This document shows, in pieces, positions 27,004-36,432 of a stretch of 57,547 bases of DNA; within the stretch, counting starts at the first letter, position 1, and each line of letters starts with the position of its first letter. The notes beneath the pieces are model-generated. The model saw only the letters and a program-made list of their open reading frames with translations. It made no database searches and was not told the origin of the DNA. Origin of the DNA: UBA7328 sp002471345 (GTDB lineage Bacteria; Bacteroidota; Bacteroidia; Chitinophagales; Saprospiraceae); NCBI GenBank assembly GCA_964011275.1, contig CAXGOB010000024.1, positions 1 through 57,547 on the forward strand. The letters run 5' to 3'. The translations under genes and the position numbers were made by a program.

Positions 27004-28638
27004 TTACTCAGCTCTCAGGCTCTCGATTGGGTTTGCTAAGGCTGACTTAATACTCTGAAAGCTTACTGTAATAAATGTTATTACCATAGTTATCATTCCC
27101 ACTAGGGCAAATACCCACCATTTGATTTCTATATGGTATGCAAAACCCTGCAACCAATCATTTAAGAAATACCAAGCAACTGGACTGGCTATGACAAGTG
27201 AAATGCAAACTAATTTCAAAAAATCCACAGACAATAATTTTACGATTCCCGCTGTAGATGCCCCAAGGACCTTCCTGATTCCAATCTCTTTTGTTCGCTG
27301 TTCTGCAGTAAATGCTGCTAATCCAAAAAGACCGAGACAAGCAATAAAAATCGCACATAGTGCTGCGATGGTAAACATTAAACTGCGCCTGGTATCCGAT
27401 GCGTAGAAGGTTGCTATTTGTTCATCAAGAAAGTGATATTCGAATAATTGATCTGGGTCGACAGAATGAAGAATATCAGTCATCTGAGCTATCGTGTTAT
27501 CCACATTATGACCAGAAATGCGTGCCGTGATATAGTCAATAGACTGTATGGGGTTATTGCGAAATCCTAACACCAATGGACTAACTTCTTCATATAATGA
27601 TTGAAAATTAAAATCAGCAGTTATACCAATTACTCTTGCTCGGATGGGTTGATCGTAAAGTCTCTCTGAGCCATTATTTATTCGGCTCATAAGTCGCACT
27701 TCTTGTCCTGAAGCTTCAGAAAATCCAAGGGCCTTTGCGGCTTGAAGGTTTAAAATTACCGCTGAAGAATCTGCAGGTCTTCGAGAATCAAAATTTCGCC
27801 CACTAATCAAATTTATATCAAATGTTTCAAGGAAATTCTCATCTGCTCCAATAAACCAAGGTGTATGACCTCTTTCTTCATATGCACTTGGTGGTCGAAC
27901 CTCTGTCTTTAATAAATTCTTCCATTCGCCAGGGACACGGCTACTAACTGAGACCGATGAAACATCAGGCAGATTCCGATATCCATTTAGAATGGCCTCA
28001 TAACCATTGCGGACTAATCCACTATTAATATCAACCACAATTAGCTGTTCTTCATCAAAACCTAAGTCTTGTGTCTTCACATAGTTCATTTGTTGCCAGG
28101 CTACTAAAGTGCCTATCATCATGATAATAGAAAGCGAAAATTGCAGTACAACTAGACCTTTACGCAAAGATCCTTGACCACTCCTATTACTTTGACTAGA
28201 ACCATTCAAAACTTTTTGAGGTTGAAAACGAGAAAGATATAGTGAAGGATAGCTACCGGCTGCCAGGCTGACCAGTACAACAGTACTTAACAATGCAGGA
28301 ATAGCCCAGGATGCTTCAGAAGGGATCAAAGAAAGTGTCTTGTCAGTAAAGACATTAAACCATGGTAATATCAATTGAGTGAGCCCAAGGGCTAGTAAAA
28401 AAGCCAATGTTGTGAATACGATACTCTCCGACATAAACCGTCCAAAAAGCTGGTTAATGTTTGCACCTACAACCTTCCCAACACCTACTTCACGACTATA
28501 TACTGATGAACGAGCTGTCGCTAAATTGATATAATTTATGCAAGCAATTCCAAGTATAAAAATCCCAATTAGGCTAAAAAAACTTAGATAGGTATAAGAC
28601 CCCTTTCTTTCATTGAATTCCCTTTGATAACCTTGTGA
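27004..28638 (-). pseudogene. Interrupted FtsX permease, 3' part (after the TAA at 28639)
   Basis: Continuous with the 5' part at 28639-29451 in the same frame: DVHF, TAA, SQGYQREFNERKGS, then the first FtsX block IGIFILGIACINYINLATARSS with EVGVGKVVGA (Gly where paralogues have Arg). The first ATG is at 28434, giving 476 residues. It contains the rest of the first FtsX block, the second periplasmic domain (FLETFDINLISGRNFDSRR) and the final block with EIGIRKVLGASTAGI and tail ALANPIESLRAE. Confidence 0.8.
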
Positions 28639-29451
28639 TTAAAAATGCACATCTTTAAGAGGCTGAAGCTCTAATCGACCTTCAAATATACGATCATCTC
28701 GTGCTCTGGTTTTAGCAAAAGAAGTCAATTGTTGTCCTACTTTGTTGGGGTCTGTCCCTTTATCCAAAGTTAAATAGGTAAACCAATTCTGTGAACTCCA
28801 ATCTGCTCTAACTCGATCATCAATACCAGGTTGTGATTCAAAAGTGAGGTGTGAAATCATCACTTCAAACTGTAAATGTGAATTGTGCGGAATGTCTTCA
28901 AGGACACCTGTTACCTTGAGATCCATGCCTCTATCACTTTTTACAGTTTGACCAAGAGGATCCTCATCACCGAATAATTTCATCGCCAATTCTTCAGAAA
29001 GAACAACTGTATTAGGATCTGACAAGGCCGTCCTTTGATCACCTTGCTTCAATGAGAAATTGAAAATGTCAAAAATTGAACTTTCTACTGTCAGAAAGGG
29101 GTGGAAAAACTCTTTTTGATTTTCCGGATTGCTAATCACTGCTCGGCCCCAGGTTAACATTTTGACACTATTATCTACTCCTGGAATTTCATCTCTCGCT
29201 GCATCTGAAATATTATAGGAGACTGCTCCAAAATACTGTTCTCCTTCTTCAGGTGTCTGTAGTTGTTGAACTACCCTATAGATATCATCCGCTCTATCAT
29301 GAAAACGGTCAAAGGTCATCTCATCAATTGCAAAAAGAGCAATCAAAAGAAAGCAAGTAATGCCAAACCCCAGGCCTATAATGTTAAGGAATGAATACAT
29401 CTTATGCCTGGTAAGATTACGGAAGGCTATATTAAAATAATTCTTATACAT
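28639..29451 (-). pseudogene. Interrupted FtsX permease, 5' part (stops at TAA 28639-28641)
   Basis: 270 residues: YKNYFNIAFRNLTRHKMYS, TM1 (NIIGLGFGITCFLLIALFA), and the first periplasmic domain with DPNTVVLSEELAMKLFGDE and DPLGQTV, ending LQPLKDVHF. In paralogues the next residues are a short polar stretch leading into the first FtsX helices, and these are found intact after the stop. One base change therefore separates this from a full-length gene of about 815 codons. It starts 11 bases after the upstream permease. Confidence 0.8.
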
Positions 29452-29462
29452 CGTGATACCTT

Positions 29463-31835
29463 TTATTCGTTTCTAAGAGACATAATAGGATTCGCAATTG
29501 CCGCCTTAATCGTTTGAAACCCAACAGTCATAGCTGCAATTGCAATGGCCAAGAAAGCAGGTAAAGCAAACATCCATACTTTCAAATCAATAGTATATTG
29601 GAATGTCATAAGCCAATCACTCAAGATGAACCATGATATCGGAATACCTATAAGTAGTCCAAGACCTACCAATGCAAGAAATTCTTTGGATAAGAATCCA
29701 ACCAAATTGTAAGTACTTGCACCTAATACTTTTCTAATACTTATTTCTTTGCTTTTCTGTTCAGCAAAAAAAGTAGATAGCCCAAGTAGTCCAAGACATG
29801 AAAGGAATATGGAAAAAACAGCAAAATATTTGGCTAAGGTGCCTGTCAATATTTCGCTTTTGTAAAATTTTTCATATTGCTTATCTACAAACTCATAATG
29901 CAGAGGAACATTGGGTAGTACAGATTTAAAAGTGGCTTCGAGTCCGCTAAGGGCAGTGCTGACTTTTGTGTCTGCTGACTTAACAAAAAGCCATCCGGCA
30001 TCTTCACTATCCAGTAAGAATGCTGCAGGTTTTATTTTTTCATATAGAGACCGGTTATGAAAATCTTTCACCACACCTATGATTTGTCTTGGACTGCCCC
30101 ACCATTGAACTGTCTTACCTACAGGGTCTTCTATACCCATAATTTCAATAGCTCGTTCATTGAAGACTACATTGGTAGTATCATATGTTGATCCCTCCCG
30201 ATAGTATCTACCAGAGACTAATGGCACATCAAAAACATCTAAAAAATTGCTAGCTGTCCAAACCATTTGAAATTCAATATTCTCCTGATCAGGTCTTTTA
30301 CCCGGCCATCTTACTCCACTGGTGGAACTTTGCATATTCAGTGGTGATGGTCCTACAACTGTCACATCTAGGATCCCTTCCTTTTTTAGAAGTTCATTCC
30401 TAAGAGCATCATAGCTTTCAGTAATGTTAGCATCTTGATGAATCATCACTAAATTTTCTTTAGCAATGCCCAGATTTTTATTTTTTATATACTGAACCTG
30501 TTTTTCTACTACTAAAGCACCTACTATCAGAAGTAATGCTAAGATGAACTGCATGACTACAAGACCTTTTTTTAAGATATTCTTACCAGGCTGTCTTGTA
30601 ATAGAACCGCTTAATACGTTGACAGGGCGATATCGAGACAAAACGAATGATGGGTATGCTCCGGCCAACAAAGTTGTCAATAGAAATATGGAGCAAATTC
30701 CAACCCACATCATTGGCTCTGAAAGATTAAGATGGAGGAACTTACCAGTAATGATATTCACTTGAGGTAGGGCTGCCTTTGAAATTATTATGGCAACCCC
30801 TATCGAGATAAACGTGATCATTCCTGATTCTATCAAAAATTGTGTAACCAGAGAATTTTTACTTGCACCAATAGTCTTTCTGACACCTACTTCTTTTGCT
30901 CTTTTAGATGCCCTTGCTGTTGCCAGATTGACGAAATTTATACAGGAAATGATCAATAACAAAAGAGCTGCGATCCCAAATGTTTGAACATATTCTATAC
31001 GCCCACCGGTCACATTTGCTTGTTCATCAAACTGACCGTATAAATAGTGGTCTGCAAATTTTTGAAGGAGAATACCTTCCTTTCTGTCTTTATTCTGATG
31101 TTCATGAAACAAATCCTCAATTTTTTGAGCTGTCTTTGCTGCATCTGCGCCATCAGCTAGTAATAAAGCGCCTTGGCTACCTGAATTAGTCCATTCTAAC
31201 ATCCAGTCATTCGCCGATAACTGTGCCTCAAAACTGTAGATAAATTCGTTTTGAATAGATGAATTATCAGGAAAGTTGGCATAAATAGCCTCCACCATAA
31301 AGTCACCGATATCATGCATATGGACAATCTGACCTACAGCGTTTTGCTTCCAATTTGTTCCGTAAAGCGTTGCAGCCAATTTTTCTGAAATAGCGATAGC
31401 ATCTTTCTTTTTGTCTAATTGTGTGACATCACCTGTAAGAATTGGATAGGAGAAAATCTCAAAGTATGCTGAGTTCCCAAAAGTACCACTCGCCCGAACA
31501 GCAAGATCCTCTCTTTGTATCGTCTCTTCAAAACTTCGCCCCAATGGAGTATATTGAATGACTTCAGGCAGTTCAGTTTTGGCAGCAGCAAGAACAGGAT
31601 AAGGCACTCCATTATAGACATCTAGGCTATTCCCTTCTAATGGAATTGTACGCTTCATGCGATAAATGTTATCACTCTTCTCATGAAATTTGTCGGTACT
31701 CCATTCGTCTTGAACCCATAACAACATCAAAAGCGTAACTGCAAGTGATATAGAAAGACCAACAATATTTATAAGAGAATAACCCTTCTGATTAATCAGG
31801 TTTCGAAAAGCAATTTTTGTGTAATTCCGGAACAT
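29463..31835 (-). CDS. MacB/FtsX-type ABC transporter permease (first permease of the array)
   Basis: 790 residues, intact. TM1 is NIVGLSISLAVTLLMLLWV; the first FtsX block starts FGIAALLLLIISCINFVNLATARAS with EVGVRKTIGASKNSL; the final block has EISIRKVLGASTYNL, with Ser replacing the usual Gly. The periplasmic segments EDLAVRASGTFGNSAYFEIFSYPI and NERAIEIMGIEDPVGKTV are typical. It is the permease closest to the ATPases (65-base gap), so it is likely to be best expressed. Whether the permeases pair as homo- or heterodimers cannot be told. Confidence 0.88.
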   Translation of the reverse strand: MFRNYTKIAFRNLINQKGYSLINIVGLSISLAVTLLMLLWVQDEWSTDKFHEKSDNIYRMKRTIPLEGNSLDVYNGVPYPVLAAAKTELPEVIQYTPLGRSFEETIQREDLAVRASGTFGNSAYFEIFSYPILTGDVTQLDKKKDAIAISEKLAATLYGTNWKQNAVGQIVHMHDIGDFMVEAIYANFPDNSSIQNEFIYSFEAQLSANDWMLEWTNSGSQGALLLADGADAAKTAQKIEDLFHEHQNKDRKEGILLQKFADHYLYGQFDEQANVTGGRIEYVQTFGIAALLLLIISCINFVNLATARASKRAKEVGVRKTIGASKNSLVTQFLIESGMITFISIGVAIIISKAALPQVNIITGKFLHLNLSEPMMWVGICSIFLLTTLLAGAYPSFVLSRYRPVNVLSGSITRQPGKNILKKGLVVMQFILALLLIVGALVVEKQVQYIKNKNLGIAKENLVMIHQDANITESYDALRNELLKKEGILDVTVVGPSPLNMQSSTSGVRWPGKRPDQENIEFQMVWTASNFLDVFDVPLVSGRYYREGSTYDTTNVVFNERAIEIMGIEDPVGKTVQWWGSPRQIIGVVKDFHNRSLYEKIKPAAFLLDSEDAGWLFVKSADTKVSTALSGLEATFKSVLPNVPLHYEFVDKQYEKFYKSEILTGTLAKYFAVFSIFLSCLGLLGLSTFFAEQKSKEISIRKVLGASTYNLVGFLSKEFLALVGLGLLIGIPISWFILSDWLMTFQYTIDLKVWMFALPAFLAIAIAAMTVGFQTIKAAIANPIMSLRNE

Positions 31836-31900
31836 AATTCTGTCTATTTATTCTGAATGTTCATTTGAGATTTTTAGTGACTCATACATTTAAAATTCCA

Positions 31901-32578
31901 CTAGGCAATCATTGTATCTTCTTCAATAAACCCATCATTCAATCTGATAATTCGTGTACCATATTGAGCATTTTTCTCAGCATGTGTGACTTGAATTATA
32001 GTCATCCCATCATCATGCAACGTTTTAAATAAATTCATGATCATTTGGCCTTGTTCGGTGTGGAGGTTTCCCGTAGGCTCATCAGCCAGTAATAATTTAG
32101 GCTTTCCTATAATCGCTCTTGCAACCCCTACTAATTGCTGCTGTCCTCCAGAAAGTTGGTTTGGAAAAAGGTCTTTTTTAGCAACTATATTAAACCGGTC
32201 AAGGATATCAGCTACTATAGCTTTTCGCTCCTGATTTTTAACATTCCTATAGAGTAATGGGGTTTCAATATTCTCATATACCGTTAATTCTTCAATGAGA
32301 TGATAGGCTTGAAATACAAATCCCAGATAATGTTTATGGATCTCAGTCCTTCTCTTTTCTCTAAATTTATGAACAGGTTCATCTAGGAAGTGATAAGATC
32401 CGTTATTACCTTCATCTAGCATTCCAATGATATTGAGCAAGGTGGTCTTTCCTGATCCACTTGCTCCCATAATCGTAACAAACTCTCCTTCGTCGACATT
32501 TAATGATATATCTCGGAGCACCCAGCTTTTCTGAAGACCGGATCGGTAATACTTTTCTATATTTTCTAAATTAATCAT
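31901..32578 (-). CDS. MacB/LolD-type ABC transporter ATPase with atypical signature
   Basis: 225 residues. Walker A is GASGSGKTT, the Q-loop FVFQAYHLIEELTVYEN, Walker B LLLADEPTGN and the H-loop VTHAE. The signature is LSGGQQQLVGVARA instead of LSGGQQQRVAVARA, and the D-loop reads GNLH rather than GNLD. Both differences lie at the ATP-sandwich interface, so this copy may hydrolyse poorly and act as the regulatory partner of the second ATPase (inference). It sits 99 bases after that gene and 65 bases before the permeases. Compared with LolD and MacB ATPase domains the length is normal. Confidence 0.9.
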   Translation of the reverse strand: MINLENIEKYYRSGLQKSWVLRDISLNVDEGEFVTIMGASGSGKTTLLNIIGMLDEGNNGSYHFLDEPVHKFREKRRTEIHKHYLGFVFQAYHLIEELTVYENIETPLLYRNVKNQERKAIVADILDRFNIVAKKDLFPNQLSGGQQQLVGVARAIIGKPKLLLADEPTGNLHTEQGQMIMNLFKTLHDDGMTIIQVTHAEKNAQYGTRIIRLNDGFIEEDTMIA

Positions 32579-32677
32579 AGAGCAATCGAAGAAATTTTGT
32601 TTGTGGATGAAGTCAATGAAAAGTGTCGTGTAGAAAGTAAATCACAAAGGATGTGTCCTCCTCAAATAGAAGTGTGC

Positions 32678-33364
32678 TTACAGAAACTGTTTCACTAGAT
32701 TTTCTGTAACTACTTTTCCGTCTAACATCCTTATTATTCTATTGCCAAATTCTGCACAATATTGAGAGTGTGTCACCATTACAATTGTGGTGCCTTTATC
32801 ATTAAGCTTTGTTAGTATGCGCATGACATCGTCACCATTAGAACTGTCCAAATTTCCTGTTGGCTCATCCGCAAGGATTAATTTTGGATGGTTTACTATA
32901 GCACGAGCTACAGCTACTCTCTGCTGTTGTCCTCCGGATAGCTGCTGGGGAAAATGATTCCTACGATGCATTATGCTCATATCCTCTAGCAACTCTTCGA
33001 CCCTAGCTTTTCTATCGCTGGAAGGAACTTTAGTATAGAGCATAGGCAATTCTACATTCTCAAATACAGTAAGTTCATCTATCAGATTAAAGCTTTGAAA
33101 AACAAAACCTAAATTGTGCTTTCTGATATTGGAACGCCCTCTTTCAGACAAGTGACCAATTTCTTCATCCTGAAAAAAATACTCACCGGAACTAGGACTA
33201 TCTATCATTCCTAATACATTGAGTAACGTAGACTTTCCACAACCCGAAGGCCCCATGATGGAAACAAATTCTCCTTCTTTAATTTCCAAATCAAGTTCAT
33301 TTAAGGCTGTGGTCTGGACCTCATCGGTGTGATAAACTTTGACTAACTTGTTAGTTCTGATCAT
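32678..33364 (-). CDS. MacB/LolD-type ABC transporter ATPase
   Basis: 228 residues with canonical motifs: Walker A GPSGCGKST, Q-loop FVFQSFNLIDELTVFEN, signature LSGGQQQRVAVARA, Walker B LILADEPTGNLD, H-loop VTHS. It should be the main ATP-hydrolysing subunit for the FtsX permeases downstream. It lies 33 bases after the adaptor gene. The paired-ATPase arrangement with its atypical neighbour suggests a heterodimeric motor, or each ATPase may serve a subset of the permeases. Confidence 0.92.
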   Translation of the reverse strand: MIRTNKLVKVYHTDEVQTTALNELDLEIKEGEFVSIMGPSGCGKSTLLNVLGMIDSPSSGEYFFQDEEIGHLSERGRSNIRKHNLGFVFQSFNLIDELTVFENVELPMLYTKVPSSDRKARVEELLEDMSIMHRRNHFPQQLSGGQQQRVAVARAIVNHPKLILADEPTGNLDSSNGDDVMRILTKLNDKGTTIVMVTHSQYCAEFGNRIIRMLDGKVVTENLVKQFL

Positions 33365-33397
33365 AGTTAATTGTTTATAATTATGCTTTTATAAATT

Positions 33398-34648
33398 TTA
33401 TTTTAATACCAATTCATCATTATCTCCAAAGTTTTCGTAACTCGAAGTAATTACAATCTCCCCTGAAGAAAGACCCTCTAAGATCTCATATGAATTAGGG
33501 TTTTGCTGCCCTACTCTGATATCTCTTCGTCGAGCAATATTTCCTGAAGGGTCTACAACATAAATCCAGTTGCCACCTGTAGTCTGATAAAAACTCCCTT
33601 TAGCAATCAACAAAGCTTCTTGCTCAGCACTAAGTTGTAGTTTAACTGAGACTGACTGCCCTCTCTTTATACCTTCTGGCACTGACCCTTGAAATAACAT
33701 GTCTGCTTCAAATGTTCCATTGGTCACTTGAGGATATATCTTCTGTATATAAAGGCTATAGTTTTCTCCTGCAAAATTGAATGATCCTTCTTGCTGAGTA
33801 AATATTCTTGAAATATAGAATTCATCTATCCTCACTCGGATTTTAAAATTGGTCAAATCATCAATCTGAGCAATCTGCGAACTTTCAATAATCAGTTCTC
33901 CTAATTCTGAATTTAAACCAGACAATTGACCAGAAATTGGTGCCTTTATAATGAGATTATCTAAGCTTTGTCTAGCTATGACTAAATTCCGCTGCATTAA
34001 GTTCAATGATGTCTTCATTTGCTCCTGCTGAAGCTCTGTGGACAAGCTATCTTTTAATACTGTTCTTTTCAACAAATCTTTTCTCATTAAAAGGCTTTCA
34101 TATTCATCACTTGTTTCAGTGAACTCTACCTCAGAAATCACACCGTCAGTATATAGTGATTTGTTTCTTTCTAATCGCCTTGTCAAAAGCGCCAATCTAT
34201 AATCCACATCAATAGCCGTCTCCTTGAGGTTGAGGCTATTTTGCTCCATCATCAGACTAAGATTTCTTATTTGATTTATTTGAGAAATTATAGTAGCCTC
34301 TTGATTTAGATAGTTGAGTTGGAGATCTGGGTTACTTAGCCGGAGTATAGATTGGCCAGCTCTGACCATAGTTCCGTCCTCAACCAATTTTTCTTCTACT
34401 CTTCCTCCCTCAATCGCACCAATCAATACATTCTTAATTGGAAGTACTACCCCTGTAACAGGAATAAATTCTTGAAATATTCCTGTCCTTGCAGTATCTA
34501 TTAAAAGGCGCTCAGTCTGCACATTTAGTTTGGAAGTCCCCGCTGATGTATACATCTCTTTAGCGAAAAAGACTACAGCCGCTAGGATAATCACAATCAG
34601 TGCTATCCTTTGCCATGTCCACTTCTTCTTTTTAATTTTTTTATCCAT
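33398..34648 (-). CDS. Periplasmic adaptor (HlyD/RND membrane-fusion family)
   Basis: 416 residues. A Lys-rich N-terminus (MDKKIKKKKWTWQ) is followed by one membrane helix (RIALIVIILAAVVFFAKEMY). The periplasmic part has a lipoyl half-motif (GRVEEKLVEDGTMVRAGQSIL), a long coiled-coil hairpin at about 110-235, a second lipoyl half (LIIKAPISGQLSGLNSELGELI) and beta-barrel domains, ending GLSSGEIVITSSYENFGDNDEL. It would bridge the FtsX permeases to an outer-membrane channel; no TolC-like gene is in the window. It is the first gene of the minus-strand operon, separated by 387 bases from the divergent NtrC-type regulator, which probably controls it. Confidence 0.88.
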   Translation of the reverse strand: MDKKIKKKKWTWQRIALIVIILAAVVFFAKEMYTSAGTSKLNVQTERLLIDTARTGIFQEFIPVTGVVLPIKNVLIGAIEGGRVEEKLVEDGTMVRAGQSILRLSNPDLQLNYLNQEATIISQINQIRNLSLMMEQNSLNLKETAIDVDYRLALLTRRLERNKSLYTDGVISEVEFTETSDEYESLLMRKDLLKRTVLKDSLSTELQQEQMKTSLNLMQRNLVIARQSLDNLIIKAPISGQLSGLNSELGELIIESSQIAQIDDLTNFKIRVRIDEFYISRIFTQQEGSFNFAGENYSLYIQKIYPQVTNGTFEADMLFQGSVPEGIKRGQSVSVKLQLSAEQEALLIAKGSFYQTTGGNWIYVVDPSGNIARRRDIRVGQQNPNSYEILEGLSSGEIVITSSYENFGDNDELVLK

Positions 34649-35035
34649 AAATGAATCGTAATAAGCAGTTTATTAAATAAGTTCTTTTTCAAATTAAGTC
34701 CTGATATACGCCTCTGACATATTCATTGTATATGGTACTATAGCCATGCCAATTAATATAAACAATTGATAATCAACTCTTTGTATATTTAGAAATCTAC
34801 ATTTGTTATGAAAATGGTTCGAAAATGAACGATTTGTGTACATTATTGAACAGTAGATCAATTATATGGTAGACCTTTATATTCTTACGAAATCGACACA
34901 TGAATTCTAAAACAATCTTGCTTTTATCGCTACCATATTCCATTATATACTACATTCTGATAAGTTTAGTGTCTGAAAATGAACTGTTAGTAGAAACACT
35001 GTACGATAACGATCACTTTTGAGTAAATTAGTCAT
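34649..35035. promoter_or_regulatory. Divergent intergenic region between export operon and NtrC-type regulator
   Basis: 387 bases without an open frame of note. It must contain promoters in both directions. Because the regulator is of the sigma-54 activator type, a -24/-12 promoter is expected. The nearest match on the minus strand is TGGCAT (plus-strand 34746-34751) with a poor -12 half, which I do not accept as a promoter. GTTC-N6-GAAC at 34817-34830 is a short inverted repeat, possibly by chance. Confidence 0.4.
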
Positions 35036-36403
35036 ATGAAAAGCGACGGTAAGATATTAATCATTGATGACGAAGAAGACATTGCTTTTTCTTTAAAGCT
35101 GCTTCTCAAACAACATTATAAGGTTGTAACATCCGAGAATAATCCTTTTCACATACCTCGACTGATTAATCAAAGAAATCCTGATCTCGTGATCTTGGAC
35201 ATGAACTTCAGTAAGGGTAGAAAAGATGGAAGTGAAGGCCTGCATTGGTTGATGAAAATCAAAGAAATAGATCCTACTATTCAAGTTCTTATGGTTACTG
35301 CATATAGTGATGTTTCTACTGCAGTGGAAACTTTGAAATCCGGTGCTACAGATTTTATCGAAAAACCTTGGAGAAATGAAAAACTCCTAGCCACAGTTAA
35401 GAGCGCTTTTGAGTTAAGGTCAACTTTATCCAAAGTAAAAAGTCTTACTGAACAAAATCAGCTCTTAAACAAAACCTTAGACGAACCCTTTAGCGAAATG
35501 ATTGGGACTTCACCTCAAATGAATAACATCTATAAGACAATTGACAAAGTATCTAGTACCGATGCTCATGTTTTAATCATGGGTGAAAATGGAACGGGTA
35601 AAGAACTTATAGCTCGTGCCATTCACCGGAAATCAAGAAGACAAGATCAAGTATTTATTCCGGTCGACCTTGGTGCAGTGGCAGAGTCTCTTTTTGAATC
35701 AGAATTATTTGGCCATAAAAGAGGTGCTTTTACGGATGCCTATGAAGATAGAATAGGTCGATTTGAAGTGGCCAATAAGGGCACCATATTTTTGGATGAA
35801 ATTGGGAACATAAATTTGCCCCTACAGTCCAAATTGCTCCATGTTTTACAGCATATGAAGGCAAGACCTGTGGGAAGTAGTCAGGAAATAAAACTTGACA
35901 CGAGAGTCATTTGTGCGACCAACATGCCATTGTATGATATGGTAGAAGAGCAAACATTTAGACAAGATCTTTTATACCGCATAAACACGGTGGAGATAAA
36001 CGTTCCTCCTTTAAGAGAAAGAAAAGGAGATATACCTTTGCTAGTTGATCACTTTCTAACACAATTAAAACATAAATATCACAAACCAGATATCGTGCTT
36101 CACCCACAATCACTTTCCAAACTAACTGCTTATTTCTGGCCTGGGAATATAAGAGAGTTGAGACATTTAATGGAAAGATCTGTAATATTAGCTGAAGGGA
36201 ATATTATTAAACCTCATGATGTAATAGCTCCACAGAGTCGGCACAAAAACAAGACATTCTCTCTTAATCTAGAAGAATTAGAAAGAAAGTCTGTGCTTAA
36301 AGCACTAGAAATTCATCAAGGCAACATAACTAAAGCGGCAAAGGATCTAGGTATCACTCGAGCCGCTCTTTATCGAAGAATTGAAAAGTTTGATATTAAT
36401 TAA
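35036..36403 (+). CDS. NtrC-type sigma-54-dependent response regulator
   Basis: 455 residues in three parts. The receiver domain (1-120) has the acidic pocket IIDDEED, the phosphorylation site Asp55 in VILDMNF, the Thr/Ser switch VTAYSD and Lys in EKPW. The AAA+ domain (about 150-385) has Walker A GENGTGKE at 183-190, the sigma-54 loop GAFTDA at 230-235 and Walker B GTIFLDEIGN. A Fis-type helix-turn-helix ends the protein (GNITKAAKDLGITRAALYRRI). The loop has Asp where GAFTGA has its second Gly, a variant that I recall from Bacteroidota. It should activate sigma-54 promoters on signal from the kinase 29 bases downstream, with the divergent export operon as the obvious target. Confidence 0.92.
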   Translation: MKSDGKILIIDDEEDIAFSLKLLLKQHYKVVTSENNPFHIPRLINQRNPDLVILDMNFSKGRKDGSEGLHWLMKIKEIDPTIQVLMVTAYSDVSTAVETLKSGATDFIEKPWRNEKLLATVKSAFELRSTLSKVKSLTEQNQLLNKTLDEPFSEMIGTSPQMNNIYKTIDKVSSTDAHVLIMGENGTGKELIARAIHRKSRRQDQVFIPVDLGAVAESLFESELFGHKRGAFTDAYEDRIGRFEVANKGTIFLDEIGNINLPLQSKLLHVLQHMKARPVGSSQEIKLDTRVICATNMPLYDMVEEQTFRQDLLYRINTVEINVPPLRERKGDIPLLVDHFLTQLKHKYHKPDIVLHPQSLSKLTAYFWPGNIRELRHLMERSVILAEGNIIKPHDVIAPQSRHKNKTFSLNLEELERKSVLKALEIHQGNITKAAKDLGITRAALYRRIEKFDIN

Positions 36404-36432
36404 ATCAATTCCGAGAATACTAAAATGATAAA

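Noticed and set aside
34740..34765. Sigma-54-like -24/-12 promoter for the export operon
   Set aside because: TGGCAT on the minus strand fits the -24 half, but the -12 half lacks the essential GC at the right spacing.
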